Below, one piece after another: positions 11,545 to 23,955 of a stretch of DNA of 64,000 nt. Below the pieces are notes generated by a model, which ran no database searches, was not told where the DNA came from, and saw only the letters and a program-made list of their open reading frames with translations. The stretch is taken from NCBI GenBank assembly GCA_034359265.1, contig CP136891.1, forward strand, positions 65,944,001-66,008,000, in the 5' to 3' direction. Position 1 is the stretch's first letter; every line of letters begins with the position of its first letter. Source of the DNA: Canna indica (lineage: Eukaryota; Streptophyta; Magnoliopsida; Zingiberales; Cannaceae). The translations under genes and the position numbers were made by a program.

Positions 11545-12768
11545 TGTTGGTTAAATGGTCACATTAGAGAATGATAAATAGTGTGTCTACTAGAATTGTT
11601 AACCTAATTCCAAACTTATTCGTTTCTTCGATTACTTCGGTTAATGCTCAATTCAACAAGATAAATGTGGAAGCGAATAAATAAGTAATCAAACACACAA
11701 GAAAATAATGCTAACACAATGAGATTTATAGTGGTTCGGCCCAAACCTAATTCCAAACTTAATCATTTCTTCGATTACTTAGGTTAATGTTCAATTCAAT
11801 AAGATAAATGCGAAAATGAATAAACAAGTAATCAAACACACAAGAAATCAATACTAACACAATGAGATTTATAGTGGTTTGACCATAATGCCTACTCCAC
11901 TACCTAACCACCCCACGTAGGATTTCAAATCCACTTGTATTAACTTTCCTTTCCTCCTAATGAGGGACTATTAAGGCATTATCTCTCACACTAGAGAATG
12001 CCTCTACCTCAAACCTAAGGAACACTAAAGTTACAAACAAGTGAGATCAAGGTGTGTCGCCCACATCTTTTTACAAACAATGTATTTGAAACAACAAGAA
12101 AAACAATGAGCTACTTAGCTCCAACACAAGTTCCTGGCTTCATCTTGATGCCTTTGATGACGAAACATAAGGTTGAATGCTCAATCAAGGAGATAGAAGC
12201 TCAAAGCTAAAATTTTGCATAAAAATGGCTCGATGAAGCTTAGGGATGATCAAGAGATTGCTTAAGAGGGTTAAGAGTGATCAAGGATGACAAAAGAAGG
12301 TAGGGGACAATATTTTATAGAGAGCCAAGAGACCAACTTTAGGTAAAGGCACCCAACGGCTCTTTCCGAGACGTAGGCTCTATGCTGGTCGCAGATCGGT
12401 CGCAGATTGGTCGCAGAAGAATAGTCACAGATTGGTCGCAGAAGAATAGTCACAGATTGGTAGCAGAATGTAATTTTGTGCACTTGTTGGGTTTCAAATT
12501 TTCGGGGTTTAGGTTTTGGATTTTTGGGTTCTTATGCATCAAATTGAAGATATACATATAACTTAGACACTCTGGACCTAGACTCAAACTTCCCAATGAA
12601 TCTCGAGCGTCGACGAGCGTCCTTGTAGATTTCTTCAATTTTTCAATCGGGGACGTCGTGCGTAAACCGATATGGAACCTGAAAATATTTCTTCATGAAA
12701 TCATTAGTTCCATGTCAGTTATCATCAAAACCGATATTAAGACCAATGTTGAAAATATTAGGCCAACA
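11545..12768 (-). mobile_element. solo LTR of a copia element (SIRE-like family)
   Basis: On the minus strand it runs from TGTTGGCC to CCAACA and is flanked by a perfect 5 bp duplication TATTC (11540-11544 and 12769-12773). It aligns along its length with the LTRs at 13930-15408 and 20106-21628 (shared 'atttatagtggtt', 'cctactccactacctaa', and the end 'gaaatcattagt...gccaaca'). The family's GGTCGACC-type cluster is represented here by repeated GGTCGCAGA (12388-12465). No internal sequence remains, as expected after LTR-LTR recombination. Confidence 0.8.
11601..11880. repeat. tandem duplication of about 143 bp inside the solo LTR
   Basis: AACCTAATTCCAAACTTA starts at 11601 and again at 11744, and the following roughly 135 bases are repeated with small differences. 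The other LTRs of this family in the window contain this stretch only once. Confidence 0.75.
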
Positions 12769-12793
12769 TATTCAATACACATCCTCATCTACA

Positions 12794-13929
12794 TGTCACG
12801 CCCCAAACTCAGAGTCACGTGACCAGCCGAGAATACACACCGTACCCCGAAACCTAACCAAACACCATGTGCAATATACAATGAGAAGGACGAAATTATT
12901 TAGCTAAATGTACCAAGTGTATGAACAATTAGACAACAATATGACATAATGCCCTTCAAAGGGTTCAACTACAATATCCAAATACAAGACTCATGACTAC
13001 TCATGAACTCTCCTATGACTACTATATGGGAACGATTTGGCGAGCTTGCGCCTCCAGTTGCACACTAGGTACCCGCGTACCTCTACTGATCAAAACTTGC
13101 AAACACATAAAAGAGAGGCATGAGTTCTCAAAACTCAGTGAGCGACTCGTACTGAGCACTCGCTAAGCAAATAAGCATAATATAAATGGTACGAATGTAA
13201 GCATGCATAATAACAACTCAAGTAACACTCGAACAATTACACCCAGCTAGTAATCATAGATAGTCATGATATGTATCAAGCAATTCAACCTACGAGTCGG
13301 TCGCTAGGATGGCCCTCTAGCAAGCTTCCCGTCCCGGGCCTCACGAGGTATGATGACCCTTTAGCCTAGTTGTCCAATTTGGTTTGGAATTTTCCTCCAA
13401 CCAATGCCATTCTGGGTCGATCGTTAGTGCATGTGGCTCTCTAACGAGTTTCCCGGCCGAAAAGCCATACACACAGGGCCAGGCGTTAGCATAGCCCCCT
13501 AACGCGCTTCCTAGCCTGACCATCAATCACAACACAAAAGTACCACCAAGATGTAAATCAAGCATATATGTACATTTAAACTTAACTCATATGGGTGCGA
13601 CATTTTGTCGAATACCTCGGGTGCCTCTATATACACCCCCCCCAATCTGCCCCTTGCTCGGGCACAAACCAATTGGCCACACACCACACCCCATTACATC
13701 AAACACATTAGGTTTCAGATTTAGCAAATTCACCAAAATCAGCAACAATCACGAAATTTTAGCATGCTTGTCTCGTTGGAGAATTTCACCGGGCACTTGG
13801 TGGGCAGCCCAAACCATGCCCAACCAAGGTCGAGTTGTAGCCCCTAAGAGGGTACAGTCCAGCCGACATATTAGGGAACAACCGGCCACTCTCGGCCTAC
13901 ATCCAACACGAGACTAGAGAGCATAACTT
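12794..13929 (-). mobile_element. gypsy (Tekay/Del-like) solo LTR, left half
   Basis: Starts TGTCACGCCCCAAAC, which on the minus strand is the GGGGCGTGACA end typical of plant Tekay/Del LTRs. It is related in its first 100 bases to the LTR at 41773. The element is split by the copia insertion at 13930-21628 and continues at 21629-22708. The outer flanks CTACA (12789-12793) and CTTCA (22709-22713) look like a 5 bp duplication with one mismatch. Confidence 0.65.
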
Positions 13930-15408
13930 TGTGAGCGAAATGGCGGCACTAGAGGGGGGGGTGAATAGTGTGTATACTAAATTAATTAGCCTAAATCCAC
14001 TTTTAATCGTTTGATAACTTGTTTAGGCAATTTGCAATTCAATGATTATATGCAGATGCGATAAATGATAAGGCAATTAAAATAAATAATAAAGCAATGC
14101 AAACACACAATTTATAGTGGTTCGACCCCAATGCCTACTCCACTACCTAAGCACCCCACTTAGGATTTCCAAACTAGATTTTACTAGATTAATTAGAGTT
14201 TCCCTTACAACGAGGAATTTTCACCGGAAAGTCTTCGCTCTCCAACTGAAGGCACTTCCACACCCGGAAGTATCCCGCCTTCCTACCGAGAGCACTTTCC
14301 CACCTCAACCTAAGGGATAACTAGAACTAATCCTAGTAATCACTAAGTATACACAAGTGGCTTTACTCCTTCTACACCAAGGATACCACTTCACAAACAA
14401 GACCTAACAACCTAGGTCTTACAAACTCAAATTCAAATAAAACGTTCAAATAACAGGTAAAATTACAATCAAAAGAGCTAAGAATAAAACCAATAGTAAA
14501 AGCTCCTTTGCAAGCCTTTGGCACCTTCAACTCGTCAAGTGGTAGAACTCGATCGAAACCCGAGTTGAGCCCAACTTGTATGCTTGAAAAAGATTGCCGC
14601 GGAAAGAAATAGGGCACACTGCAATTGATCAATTGAAAGGCTTAGATCTTCCCTTTGAATGCTCAATAATTTTTGTAAGAATCAAGGAAGAAGGTTAAAT
14701 GAAGTATATGAGGGTGTATTTATACCCTCGTGAAGAAACGGTAGCTCAACGGATATATTTCTATCCGTTGCAGGCCGCCGGATGAATGGTCGATCGACCG
14801 ATCATTCGATCGCTTCCTTTTTTCCTGTGATCGATGGACCAATCGGTCGACCGTCATGATCTCGTGTCTTCAGCAAACGCAGGTCGGCCTACCGATGGGC
14901 CGATCGCCCGAGCTACTGCCCAATTTGGGCTTCAATAGGTCGACCGCCCTATTGACCGACGTAGCTGCTGCGTTTTCTTCCCTAAGTTTCGATCGGCCGA
15001 TGGGTCGACCAAATGTCTACTGCCCCTTTTTACCTACAGTCGGTCGACTGCCCGATCAACCAAACCTAGTCAGAGATTGATTTCTTTAGCCTTTTTCTTT
15101 CGTGCTTCGTTTTTGGGTTCCGGCTTTCAACGCGCATCAACTTGGAGAGCTTTCATGTGATCCCTGAGCTCGTCCAATACGTCTTTGTCGCACACGTCGA
15201 TCTTTGAGAGATTTCCGCGATGAACCCGAGCGAGACGATCAATGTCCCTTCGATTTTCGATTTCTCTAATTTTTTCGATCGAGGACATCGAACGCTAATT
15301 GATATGGAAACTGAGAAATTCTCAATGAAATCATTAGTCTCATGTTTGTTATCATCAAAACCATCAAAACCGAGATTAAGACTAAGGTTGAAAAATCTAA
15401 AGCCAACA
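13930..15408 (-). repeat. 3' LTR of the gag-only copia element
   Basis: 1479 bp, TG...CA bounded on the minus strand, highly similar to 20106-21628. It lacks a stretch of about 50 bases present in the other LTR in the CpG-rich palindrome cluster (about 14785-15060). A run of G (C on the element strand) lies just inside its left end. Confidence 0.85.
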
Positions 15409-18400
15409 ATCTCTTCCCTTTTTGATGATGACAAACATCCTTAAGAAAATATAATCATTAAAGCATATAGGATATCAACTTAGGGATTTTTTCCCCTATC
15501 AACATGCATATATATGAGAATAAACTCCCCCTATCTATATGCATGGATTTTCTATATTTTCCTCACATTTACCTATAGTTTTCTCCTATATTTTCATATA
15601 CTTTTCTCCATAGTTTTCTCCCCCTTTTATACCTATACTCTTCTCCCCCTTTTGACATCAATCAAAAAGGGCAAGAAAGGTCTATCTATTCAAAGGGATG
15701 AAACACAAATAAATTTTTATGAAGTTGAGACTTTAAAGATTATTTTCATGAAACATGAAAATCTCAACCATAGGGATGAAAAACAAATATTTAACATGAA
15801 ACTTAATTCATACATGATATGTTCAAAACATAATAGGAATTCAAAATTAAGTCATGTATGATCTCAAGTATGAATGTTTTCATGAATATGGTTTTCTTTC
15901 ATGACATTTTTAGTTTTATTCAAACTTTCAAATTACCAAGATATAGTCTGTGAAACATGTATATTTAAAGTTTAAAGTGAAACTAATGTCATTTAATCAA
16001 ATATCAACTTAGCATGTTTTCATTTGAAATAAACATTCATTTGAAATAAACATGAAAGATATGAAAATACTAAGTCTCAAGTTTTGCTATCTACTCGTGT
16101 TTTCTCAAACTTAGACATCTAAACATTAAACTTGAGATAATGTAAGTCTATGAATCAAGTTTGGGCTTAAGATGAAATTTTTAATTCACTTTGTTGACTT
16201 AGGTCAACCTATACTTAAAGTTATCAAAAATCAAACTTTTGAGTTTATACAAAGTGACATTTTTGACAAAAATTTTGAAACCAATTTGTTTGGATGAAAT
16301 TTTTTGATACCAATTATTGAATGGTCATTTGAGATGCATATATCAAGTTTGAACTCAAAATGAATTTTCTAAATTTATTTTTCATCCTACATTATTTTCA
16401 AATAAACAAATGGATCCTAGCTATCATCCAAAATATCAAAATCATTCATATGAATGATTTTACTCAAGCAATGGAGTGAATGATATTAGGAATGGAATCC
16501 AAATGGTATACATGAGTTTTCATTTAAAGTTTTTGAAGAAAAATCAAAGTATCGAAAAGATTAGTGTTTCAAGAATGATGATACTTTGTGTTTTGAATTT
16601 CAACTTCAAAGTTCCATTATAAATTGGATTCTTGATGAAACTTTTTGAAATTTTTACTGATAAAATTATATTTTTCAGTGAACGTGCAGTTTTAAGAATC
16701 ATTTTAAAAGGATTTTTCTATATTTTTCTAGAAATAACTGAAATTGCTACCAAATGTACGTTGAAATGATATTTTTGTAATTTTCAGTTATTCTTAAAGC
16801 TTGTTCAATTTTCATTCAAACTTTCATGACACCACATAATGGTCATGTAAAGAGTATATGTCAAGTTTGAAATGAAAATTATGTCATTAAGTCAAGATAT
16901 CAACCTAGCATGGTTTCATTCAAAACTAAACTAGTTTTTATAAAGCTTGGTAAGTTTCAATCTTAACATTTACTCATGATTTTTCAAACTTAGACCTATG
17001 GATACCTAACATGAGTAAATCTAAACATGTTCCCCAAATATGGATTGAAAATGAGACATTTAAGTCAACTTATTGACTTGGGTCAACTTGGTTCAAAAGA
17101 CATTTAAGTCGATTTATTGACTTGAGTCCAACTTTTCAAGCTTAAGTCCCCTAATGTGATCTAGTTATCACATTTTCATCTACACATGAATTTTCAAGAT
17201 TGAACACCTATAATCGTATCTTGTGCGTCTAAACATGTTTATTTGATGTTTACTCAAAATGAGGTCTCTAATATGAGTTTTAACTTAGAGCAAGTTTCAT
17301 TCAATTAAGATATCATGAAATTGCCTAAGTTATCAAAACATTTTCCTACTCATGGAATTTCATACATATATCATGCAACATCAATCATGAGTATAGAGAC
17401 ATCATTAAACATGAAAATTCAATTATTTTTCAAAAAATTTTGCAAAATAAAATTCATACATATTTCTTGAAAATTTGCCCAACTTTTTCATTTTCTTTTA
17501 GATAGCATATCCTTCCATTTACATTCACAACTTGCAAGTAGACTTCATTAGAAGACAATAAAATTAAGACTACTAGCAAGCTAACATACTAAATAGCAAA
17601 GGTTAAATAAAAAGTTTCATTAAAAATTTTAACCTATGCTAGATAGAAAAGATTCATTTCAATGAGGATATCATGATATCAAAAAGAATCTAAGGAGATC
17701 TTAGGATGTGAAACATTTGAGGAATAAGATCCCTTATCATGTTAAACTAGTTTGGACTTACAAGAAAGTCTCTACTAGTAAATATCAACCTAGAGCAAGT
17801 TTCATTTAATAAAATTTGCCTAAGTGCTAAGATTCTACCTACTCATGAAAATTCAAGTATTTAACATGCAATTCTAATCATGAGTATAGAGACATAATTT
17901 AAGCTTAAGTATTGAGGTATAATACTAAAATTTTGAATTTATCAAAGTTATACTTTATTCATGATAATTTGCCAAACTAATCTTTTTCTTCCTAGTTATT
18001 AGCCTTCATATTACAATAACTTGCAAGTATACTTTATGAATGATAATCAAATCATATCTACTTAGCAAGTTATCAAACTATGTAGTGAAGAGAGAAACCA
18101 AGTATCATTTATCAAATTCAACTTCACTAATTAAATAGCATGGATTCATTTTCAAATAAATAATTCATGATAACAAAATGAATCAAGAGATCTCAAAATA
18201 TGAAATTTTGAAAAATAAGATCTCCAACCCTTCATATTGGTTGAAAACCGAAAGGCACAATTGACCTACGATTTAGAACTGCAAGGTCGCTTAGGCCCAT
18301 TACAGGCCACCGGGGTCTCCGAAGAGACCGAAGATTAAAAACTCAAAAATTATTTTCAAAAGAACTCTTTTACAAGAACGGGGAAAACAACTCAAATTAG

Positions 18401-18567
18401 ACATGTATCATAGTCTCCAACTAAAATAAAACAAGCTAAAGTAAGGAGATGATGCCAAAATACTTTTGATGCCAACTTTACCATAGGCATCTAGATGACT
18501 CGAAGTTGCAACTTTGAAATGGTTCACTCTTTGAATCCTCAAGCAACTTCAATCAACTACCTTCATC
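15409..18567 (-). other. non-coding AT-rich interior of the gag-only element, with purine tract
   Basis: The element strand carries an A/G-rich tract (complement of 15410-15427, reading AAAAAGGGAAGAGA) directly before the 3' LTR: the expected plus-strand primer. The rest is AT-rich with no domain. Short phrases recur (for example 'ttattgacttgggtcaactt' near 17070, repeated near 17110, and 'catttgaaataaacat' twice near 16020), as if built by local duplication. This occupies the place where pol would be. Confidence 0.7.
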
Positions 18568-20037
18568 TCACCCTTGTGTGGTAGCTCCCCCTACAAGAGA
18601 AGATGAGACTTTTGGTACCCAAATGACTTTGGGTCCTAGGGGGTTAGTGGGTTTAGGTACCCAAAGTGTCTTCACAACACTTGGGCTCATTTTGAATGCG
18701 CAATCATATATAACATGCCCAAATACACCACAACAAAAGCAATGCCCATTAAATTTATTTTTATTTTTGTTATGGACATGAGATTTATTTTTAGAATGCT
18801 TGTTATTTGAACTAGGATGAGCTTGGGCATTCTTAAAAGATACATGTTGAACATGAGGTTTAGTTGTAGAATGCTTAGTATGAGAATGATGATGAACCTT
18901 AGCATTCTTTACATGAGTATTTTTATTTTTAGAGTTCTTAAATGAGACATTTTGATTCTTGGAATTATAAGAGGAAGTATTAACTTTCCTACTCAAAGTC
19001 AACATCTCATTTTTCACATCATTCATGGATTTATGCAATGCATGCAATTGAGATTTCAACATGTTATTTTCAACTTTCAATTTTTCATTCTCAATTTTGA
19101 AATCATCATTCCTAAACTTCAATTTATCTTTTAAATCCACATTTTCATGTTTCAAAGCTTTTAGTTCAAGGTTCAATGCATCATGGCAAGACTCAATAGA
19201 ATTAGTCTTTAATTTGTCATTTTCTAATTCTAATGCATGCACATGTGAGCTAAGCTCTAAATTTTATTTTTTCAATTTTTTGTTTTCTTTATCCTTTTTA
19301 ACAAGCAAGGTGTACACTTTCTTATATTCGCTTACTAACTCATCATATTGCATATCATGTAACTTAGAAGAGCTAGTACTAATATTTTCATTATTATGAC
19401 TAGAAGAGAGAGAGTATACCTCATTATTGGTACTCATGTGACAAACTTTTGAAGTAGCTTCATAGTCATTGCTAGAGGGTGCTTCAAATGTGTGAGAGGT
19501 GGAGGTGGAAGCACTTGACCTCTTCCTTGCTTTGTTCTTCATGCTTGGACAATTTTTCTTCACATGCCCCTTCTCTTTGCAAACATGATAAATTACTTTT
19601 CTTTTTCGGCTCTTGGTGCTACTTCTTTGACTAGAAGAGCTATGGGCATCAAAACCAAGATTACTAGTAGGTGTGTGACCATTGTCATCATCACCTTCAT
19701 CAAAAGTGCCAATTTCTTCGGTTTTGACATAATCATATAAAATATTTAACGAGACCCATCAATCAAAAGCCGAAGAGCAATGCATAACTTTTTCTAAGAT
19801 GCCATTTGGTAATGTGCAAAGAAAATAATTCATGGCATCTCCATTATACTTAAATATTTTCTTATCTAATTCACTCCAAGCATGTATGTCAACCTTAGGT
19901 TCAATGAATTTCCAATGTAGCATGTTAAAGACTCCAAAACCTTTAGTCTTTAAATAATTGTACATCTAATACTTCCAAAGACCAAAGTTTGAGTCATCGA
20001 ACCTAGGAGGAGAAGAAGCTACACTTTCTAGAGCCAT
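18568..20037 (-). pseudogene. copia gag remnant with two zinc knuckles
   Basis: The start ATG (20037-20035) is about 55 bases inside the primer-binding site and opens MALESVASSPPRFDDSNFG, a typical copia gag N-terminus. Stops and frameshifts follow (a stop after GLWKY and near 19757). The central part has a degraded CCHC knuckle (first cysteine replaced, then CKEKGHVKKNC, about 19560-19590). A long lysine- and asparagine-rich coiled-coil stretch (18880-19320) follows. A second, intact knuckle is CFCCGVFGHVIYDC (about 18702-18743). The C-terminus has two WVPK motifs and ends at the stop at 18568. Gag would package the element RNA. The coding is broken, so it is probably no longer functional. 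Confidence 0.85.
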
Positions 20038-20091
20038 TTCTAGATCGAGACTAGGTGTAGACGAGATGGTGAAATCTCAAGCTACGAACCC

Positions 20092-20103
20092 GCTATGATA
20101 CCA
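20092..20103 (-). other. tRNA primer-binding site of the gag-only copia element
   Basis: The minus strand reads TGGTATCATAGC, two bases inside the 5' LTR. It matches the plant initiator tRNA-Met 3' end (usual TGGTATCAGAGC) with one change. Confidence 0.85.
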
Positions 20104-20105
20104 AA

Positions 20106-21628
20106 TGTGGGCGAAATGACGACACTAGAGGGGGGGGGGGTGAATTGTGTGTTTACTAAATTAATTAGCCTAAATCAACTTTTAATCGTTTGATAACTTG
20201 TTTAGGCAATTTGCAATTCGATGATTATATGCGGAGGCGATAAATAATAAGGCAATTAAAACAAACAATAAAGCAATGCAAACACACAATTTATAGTGGT
20301 TCGTCCCCAATGCCTACTCCACTACCTAAGCACCCCACTTAGGATTTCCAAACTAGATTTTACTAGATTAATTAGAGTTTCCCTTACAACGAGGACTTTT
20401 CACCGAAAAGTCTTCGATCTCCAACCGAAGGTACTTCCACACCCGGAAGTATCCCGTCTTCCTACCGAGAGCACTTTCCCACCTCAACCTAAGGGACAAC
20501 TAGAACTAATCCTAGTAATCACTAAGTATACACAAGTGGCTTTACTCCTTCTACACCAAGGATACCACTTCACAAACAAGACCTAACAACCTAGGCCTTA
20601 CAAACTCAAATTCAAATAAAATGTTCAAATAACAGGTAAAATTATAATCAAAAGAGCTAAGAATAAAACCAATCGTAAAAGCTCCTTTGCAAGCCTTTGG
20701 CACCTTCAACTCGTCAAGTGGTAGAACTCGATCGAAACCCGAGTTGAGCCCAACTTGTGCGCTTGAAAAAGATTGCCGCGGAAAGAAATAGGGCGCACTG
20801 CAATTGATCAATTGGAAGGCTTAGATCTTCCCTTTGAATGCTCAATAATTTCTATAAGAATCAAGGAAGAAGGTTAAATGAAGTATATGCGGGTGTATTT
20901 ATACCCTCGTGAAGAAACAACAGCTCAACGGATTGATTTCTATCCGTTGCAGGCCGCCGAACGAATGGTCGGTCGACTGGTCATTCGACCGCTTCCTTTT
21001 TTCCTGTGGTCGGTCGATCGAGGGGTCGACCGCCCAGACGAAAATCTATCAATCCGCCCTTCGATCGACCCATCGGTCGACCGTCGCGATCTCGCGTCTT
21101 CAGCAAATGTAGGTCGATCGACCGCCTGAGCTACTGCCCAATTTGGGCTTCAATCGGTCGACCACCCGATCGACTGACATAGCTGCTGTGTTTTCTTCCC
21201 TAAGTTTCGGTCGACCGACCGGTCGACTGAATGTCTACTGTCCCTTTTTACCTACAGTCGATCGATCGCCCGGTCGACCGAACCTAGGCTGAGATTGATT
21301 TCTTGAACCTTTTTCTTCCGCGCTTCGTTTTCGGGTTCCGGCTTTCAACGCGCATCAACTTGAAGAGCTTTCATGTGATCCTTGAGCTCGTCCAATACGT
21401 CTTTGTCGCACACGTCGACTTTGAGAGATTTCCACGACGAACCCAAGCACGATGATAAATGTTCTTCCGATTTTTGATTTCTCCGATTTTTCCGATCGAG
21501 GACATCGAACGCTAATTGATATGAAACTTGAAAAAAATTCTCAATGAAATTATTAGTCCCATGTTTGTTCTCATGAAAATCATTAAAATCATTAAAATCG
21601 AGATTAGGTTGAAAACCTAAAGCCAACA
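20106..21628 (-). repeat. 5' LTR of the gag-only copia element
   Basis: 1523 bp, nearly identical to 13930-15408 outside the palindrome cluster. The cluster (about 20955-21285) is richer in intact GGTCGACC and GATCGATC palindromes than in the other LTR, suggesting CpG loss there. A run of 11 G on the plus strand near 20130 marks the inner end. Confidence 0.85.
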
Positions 21629-22708
21629 AACTCTACACCCAAAATCAGAAATTTTCAACCATAAGGCTGCCCAAAACTTGGTCATGGCAGCCCCTGCCTT
21701 CGGCTGAAATTTTCAGCAGGGATTTAGCTAGAAATAAAGCTTATGTCTACCTCGAATAACCCACATGATGAACAGTACGAAAACACAAGCTTTTCAGCCA
21801 TAGTCATCATCAAATTTCAACCATAGCAATACATACACATAACTAAAAATTTCAGAAAGCGAATCTAAACCACACAAAAATAAAAAATTAAGCAGTCCAA
21901 TAACCTTGTAGAAAATCGGCCACAACATCATCAAAAATAGCCCCGAAGATTTCAACATACATAGCCAAAGATACCAAAGATCGGCAACCAACTTCCGATC
22001 AATTTGTAAGAATTCCAACAATAAAAAATCATATTACACACCACCAAAAGGGGAGCATTATTTAGCCCCAACCTCGCCCTAACCATAGGGTTCATAACCG
22101 AACAACACAAGGGATGCAACACCCTCCAATCAAATCTCAATCGCGAAAACAACATTCATCGTAAGCAGAAAATCTAGAAATTTCAGAAATAAATCTTCAC
22201 AAAGAAGAAATCCGGCTAACCCTATGGTGGCAAGCCACCATGGTGCCCGCCCAAGCCACTCACCTCAAATTGGAGCCCTTGAGAAGAAAATTCTGGTGAT
22301 TGAGTGTGACGACGGATCCTCGCGACGAACCCTTGATACCTCAACCTTCCTTGGTGTCCATGCGTGTTCTCCCCCTCGGGCTATGTGCAGATCCCTCCCC
22401 TCTCTTGGAGCCGTACGGTGAGTTCTTTATTTTTTATTTACTTTTTTTAACTTAAGACCAAACTGACCTATATACTCCTAAGTTGAGTCTACTCCCAATT
22501 TAGCCTAAGGACTCAATCAAACCGTATCCAAAGTGACATCTGGACTCAACTCAAATCAAAATTTATATTTCCTACATGATTATGATCAATTTTAGCACAC
22601 AAGAGTCCCGATCATATTCCCTAAGAATCCACTTGACTCACTCCGGCGCGCATCTTGTACTTCATACTAAGACACCAAAATCAAATTACAATGAGCACTA
22701 GTATTACA
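21629..22708 (-). mobile_element. gypsy (Tekay/Del-like) solo LTR, right half
   Basis: Continuation of the LTR begun at 12794. It ends GTATTACA on the plus strand, i.e. TGTAATAC on the element strand, the usual start of Tekay/Del LTRs. No primer-binding site or polyprotein sequence adjoins it, so it looks like a solo LTR of about 2.2 kb before the copia insertion. Confidence 0.6.
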
Positions 22709-22989
22709 CTTCATCCACGTCCACTTTCACATATTTATCTATATAGTCATAATTTGTCTATTATCTCCAATAAATAGTCGCTCTTATACATGCATATATA
22801 CAATATAGTAATTTCATTAAAATTTTAAATGCTTGTCTTACACTTATCGAATTACTAATTTATTTAAGTAATTTATTCTTTATATTGTAGAACATATATA
22901 GTGTATTTATGATACACAATTATACAATAGTAGCTCTTAAATATGTAGAGTATCTCATATTTTTCAATCGTTTGCTAGCACAATTTGTG
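22709..22989 (+). repeat. dispersed repeat copy A, right part
   Basis: The sequence 'ttcacatatttatctatatagtcataattt' and what follows aligns with copy B at about 23555-23620. Joined in order across the inserted LTRs (11079-11544, 12769-12793, then here), copy A is collinear with copy B. This supports the nested-insertion reading. Confidence 0.6.
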
Positions 22990-23623
22990 AGACATGCCTT
23001 CGAGCTCGGACCAACTTAAAAATAATAAATATAAACTTTCAATTAATTATAAAATGAAAATAATTAAAAAAATTAATAATTAACTAAAAAATATAAATTA
23101 TAATTTGAAAATAAATTAATGAATATAAAATATTAATAAATCAACGGTGAAGTCATTAATTAAGAACTTAGCATTAAATAAAATAATTATTCTTTTAAGT
23201 ACTTAAGTAAAATCAAATATTAATCAATTTATTAAAATTTGAAAGTGAAAAAAAGCTATGACTAAAAATGACCTTAGGCTTGAGCTAAGCTTGGGCCAAC
23301 TGAGCCTAGTCCACTAAGTTGCCCGAGTTAGGTCTGACCATTCGAACCTTTTCTCGATCAAGGTATTCTCATATTTGTCATATAATAACAATATTTGTAT
23401 CGTACCAATTGTTTTTCATTAAAAAAAAAATATGGATGCAAATATAAATTTGAAAAATCAATATCCACTACGATGCGGTGTGAATACAATTTTTGAAAGT
23501 ATATACACACCATATTTAGTCTACATCATCATCTGCATTTGCATCGACATCCTTATTCACATATGTATTTATATATAGTCATAATTACTCTATTATCTGT
23601 GGTACTTAGTAGCTCTTATTGCA
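22990..23623 (+). repeat. dispersed AT-rich repeat, copy B
   Basis: Second copy of the repeat seen at 11079 (TGCCTTCGAGCTCGGACCAA, then GAGCTAAGCTTGGGCCAAC at about 23283). It is uninterrupted until the Tat-type LTR begins at 23624. Confidence 0.65.
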
Positions 23624-23905
23624 TATGGACTGGACTAGCACTTTGGATCCGGTCAAATTAGGCCCATACGCGCCCACACACATAAACTAGGCTCAAGTCA
23701 AGCCAGATGACTTAGTCCGGGCTCCACCCGACCATACAAGGACACTTACATCCTCATTAATTACGAGGGATTTGATAATTACAAGACCAGCATCTCTGGG
23801 TTATGCCTCGACTCATTCTAAGCAACACCTATATGAGATTACCGGGCAATATCATCACCAAACACCCCTCATCCTGCACTATATATAGACACGATGTTCC
23901 CAGGA
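23624..23905 (+). repeat. 5' LTR remnant of the Tat-type element
   Basis: Similar to 41420-41700 from 'tggact.aactagcactttgg' to 'gacacgatgttccca', where the two copies part. The shared text includes a possible TATA element (ACTATATATAG, about 23878-23888). The 5' copy has apparently lost its R/U5 end. Confidence 0.65.
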
Positions 23906-23955
23906 AAGACGAATATTGAGATCACCATGACCGGGACAACAATAAGAGGGCAAGG

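Larger units (their letters stand above)
13930..21628 (-). mobile_element. gag-only non-autonomous Ty1/copia element (SIRE-like)
   Basis: Complete element in minus orientation: 5' LTR 20106-21628, primer-binding site 20092-20103, decayed gag 20037-18568, about 3.1 kb of AT-rich non-coding DNA, purine tract, and 3' LTR 13930-15408. The LTRs begin TGTTGGC and end in CA. Flanking bases AACTT (13925-13929) and AACTC (21629-21633) match at four of five positions. No protease, integrase, RT or RNase H is detectable. Its LTR ends, purine tract and gag C-terminus (a repeated WVPK motif) match the pol-bearing element at 25261-38329, so it may have depended on such a partner; that is inference. Confidence 0.85.
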
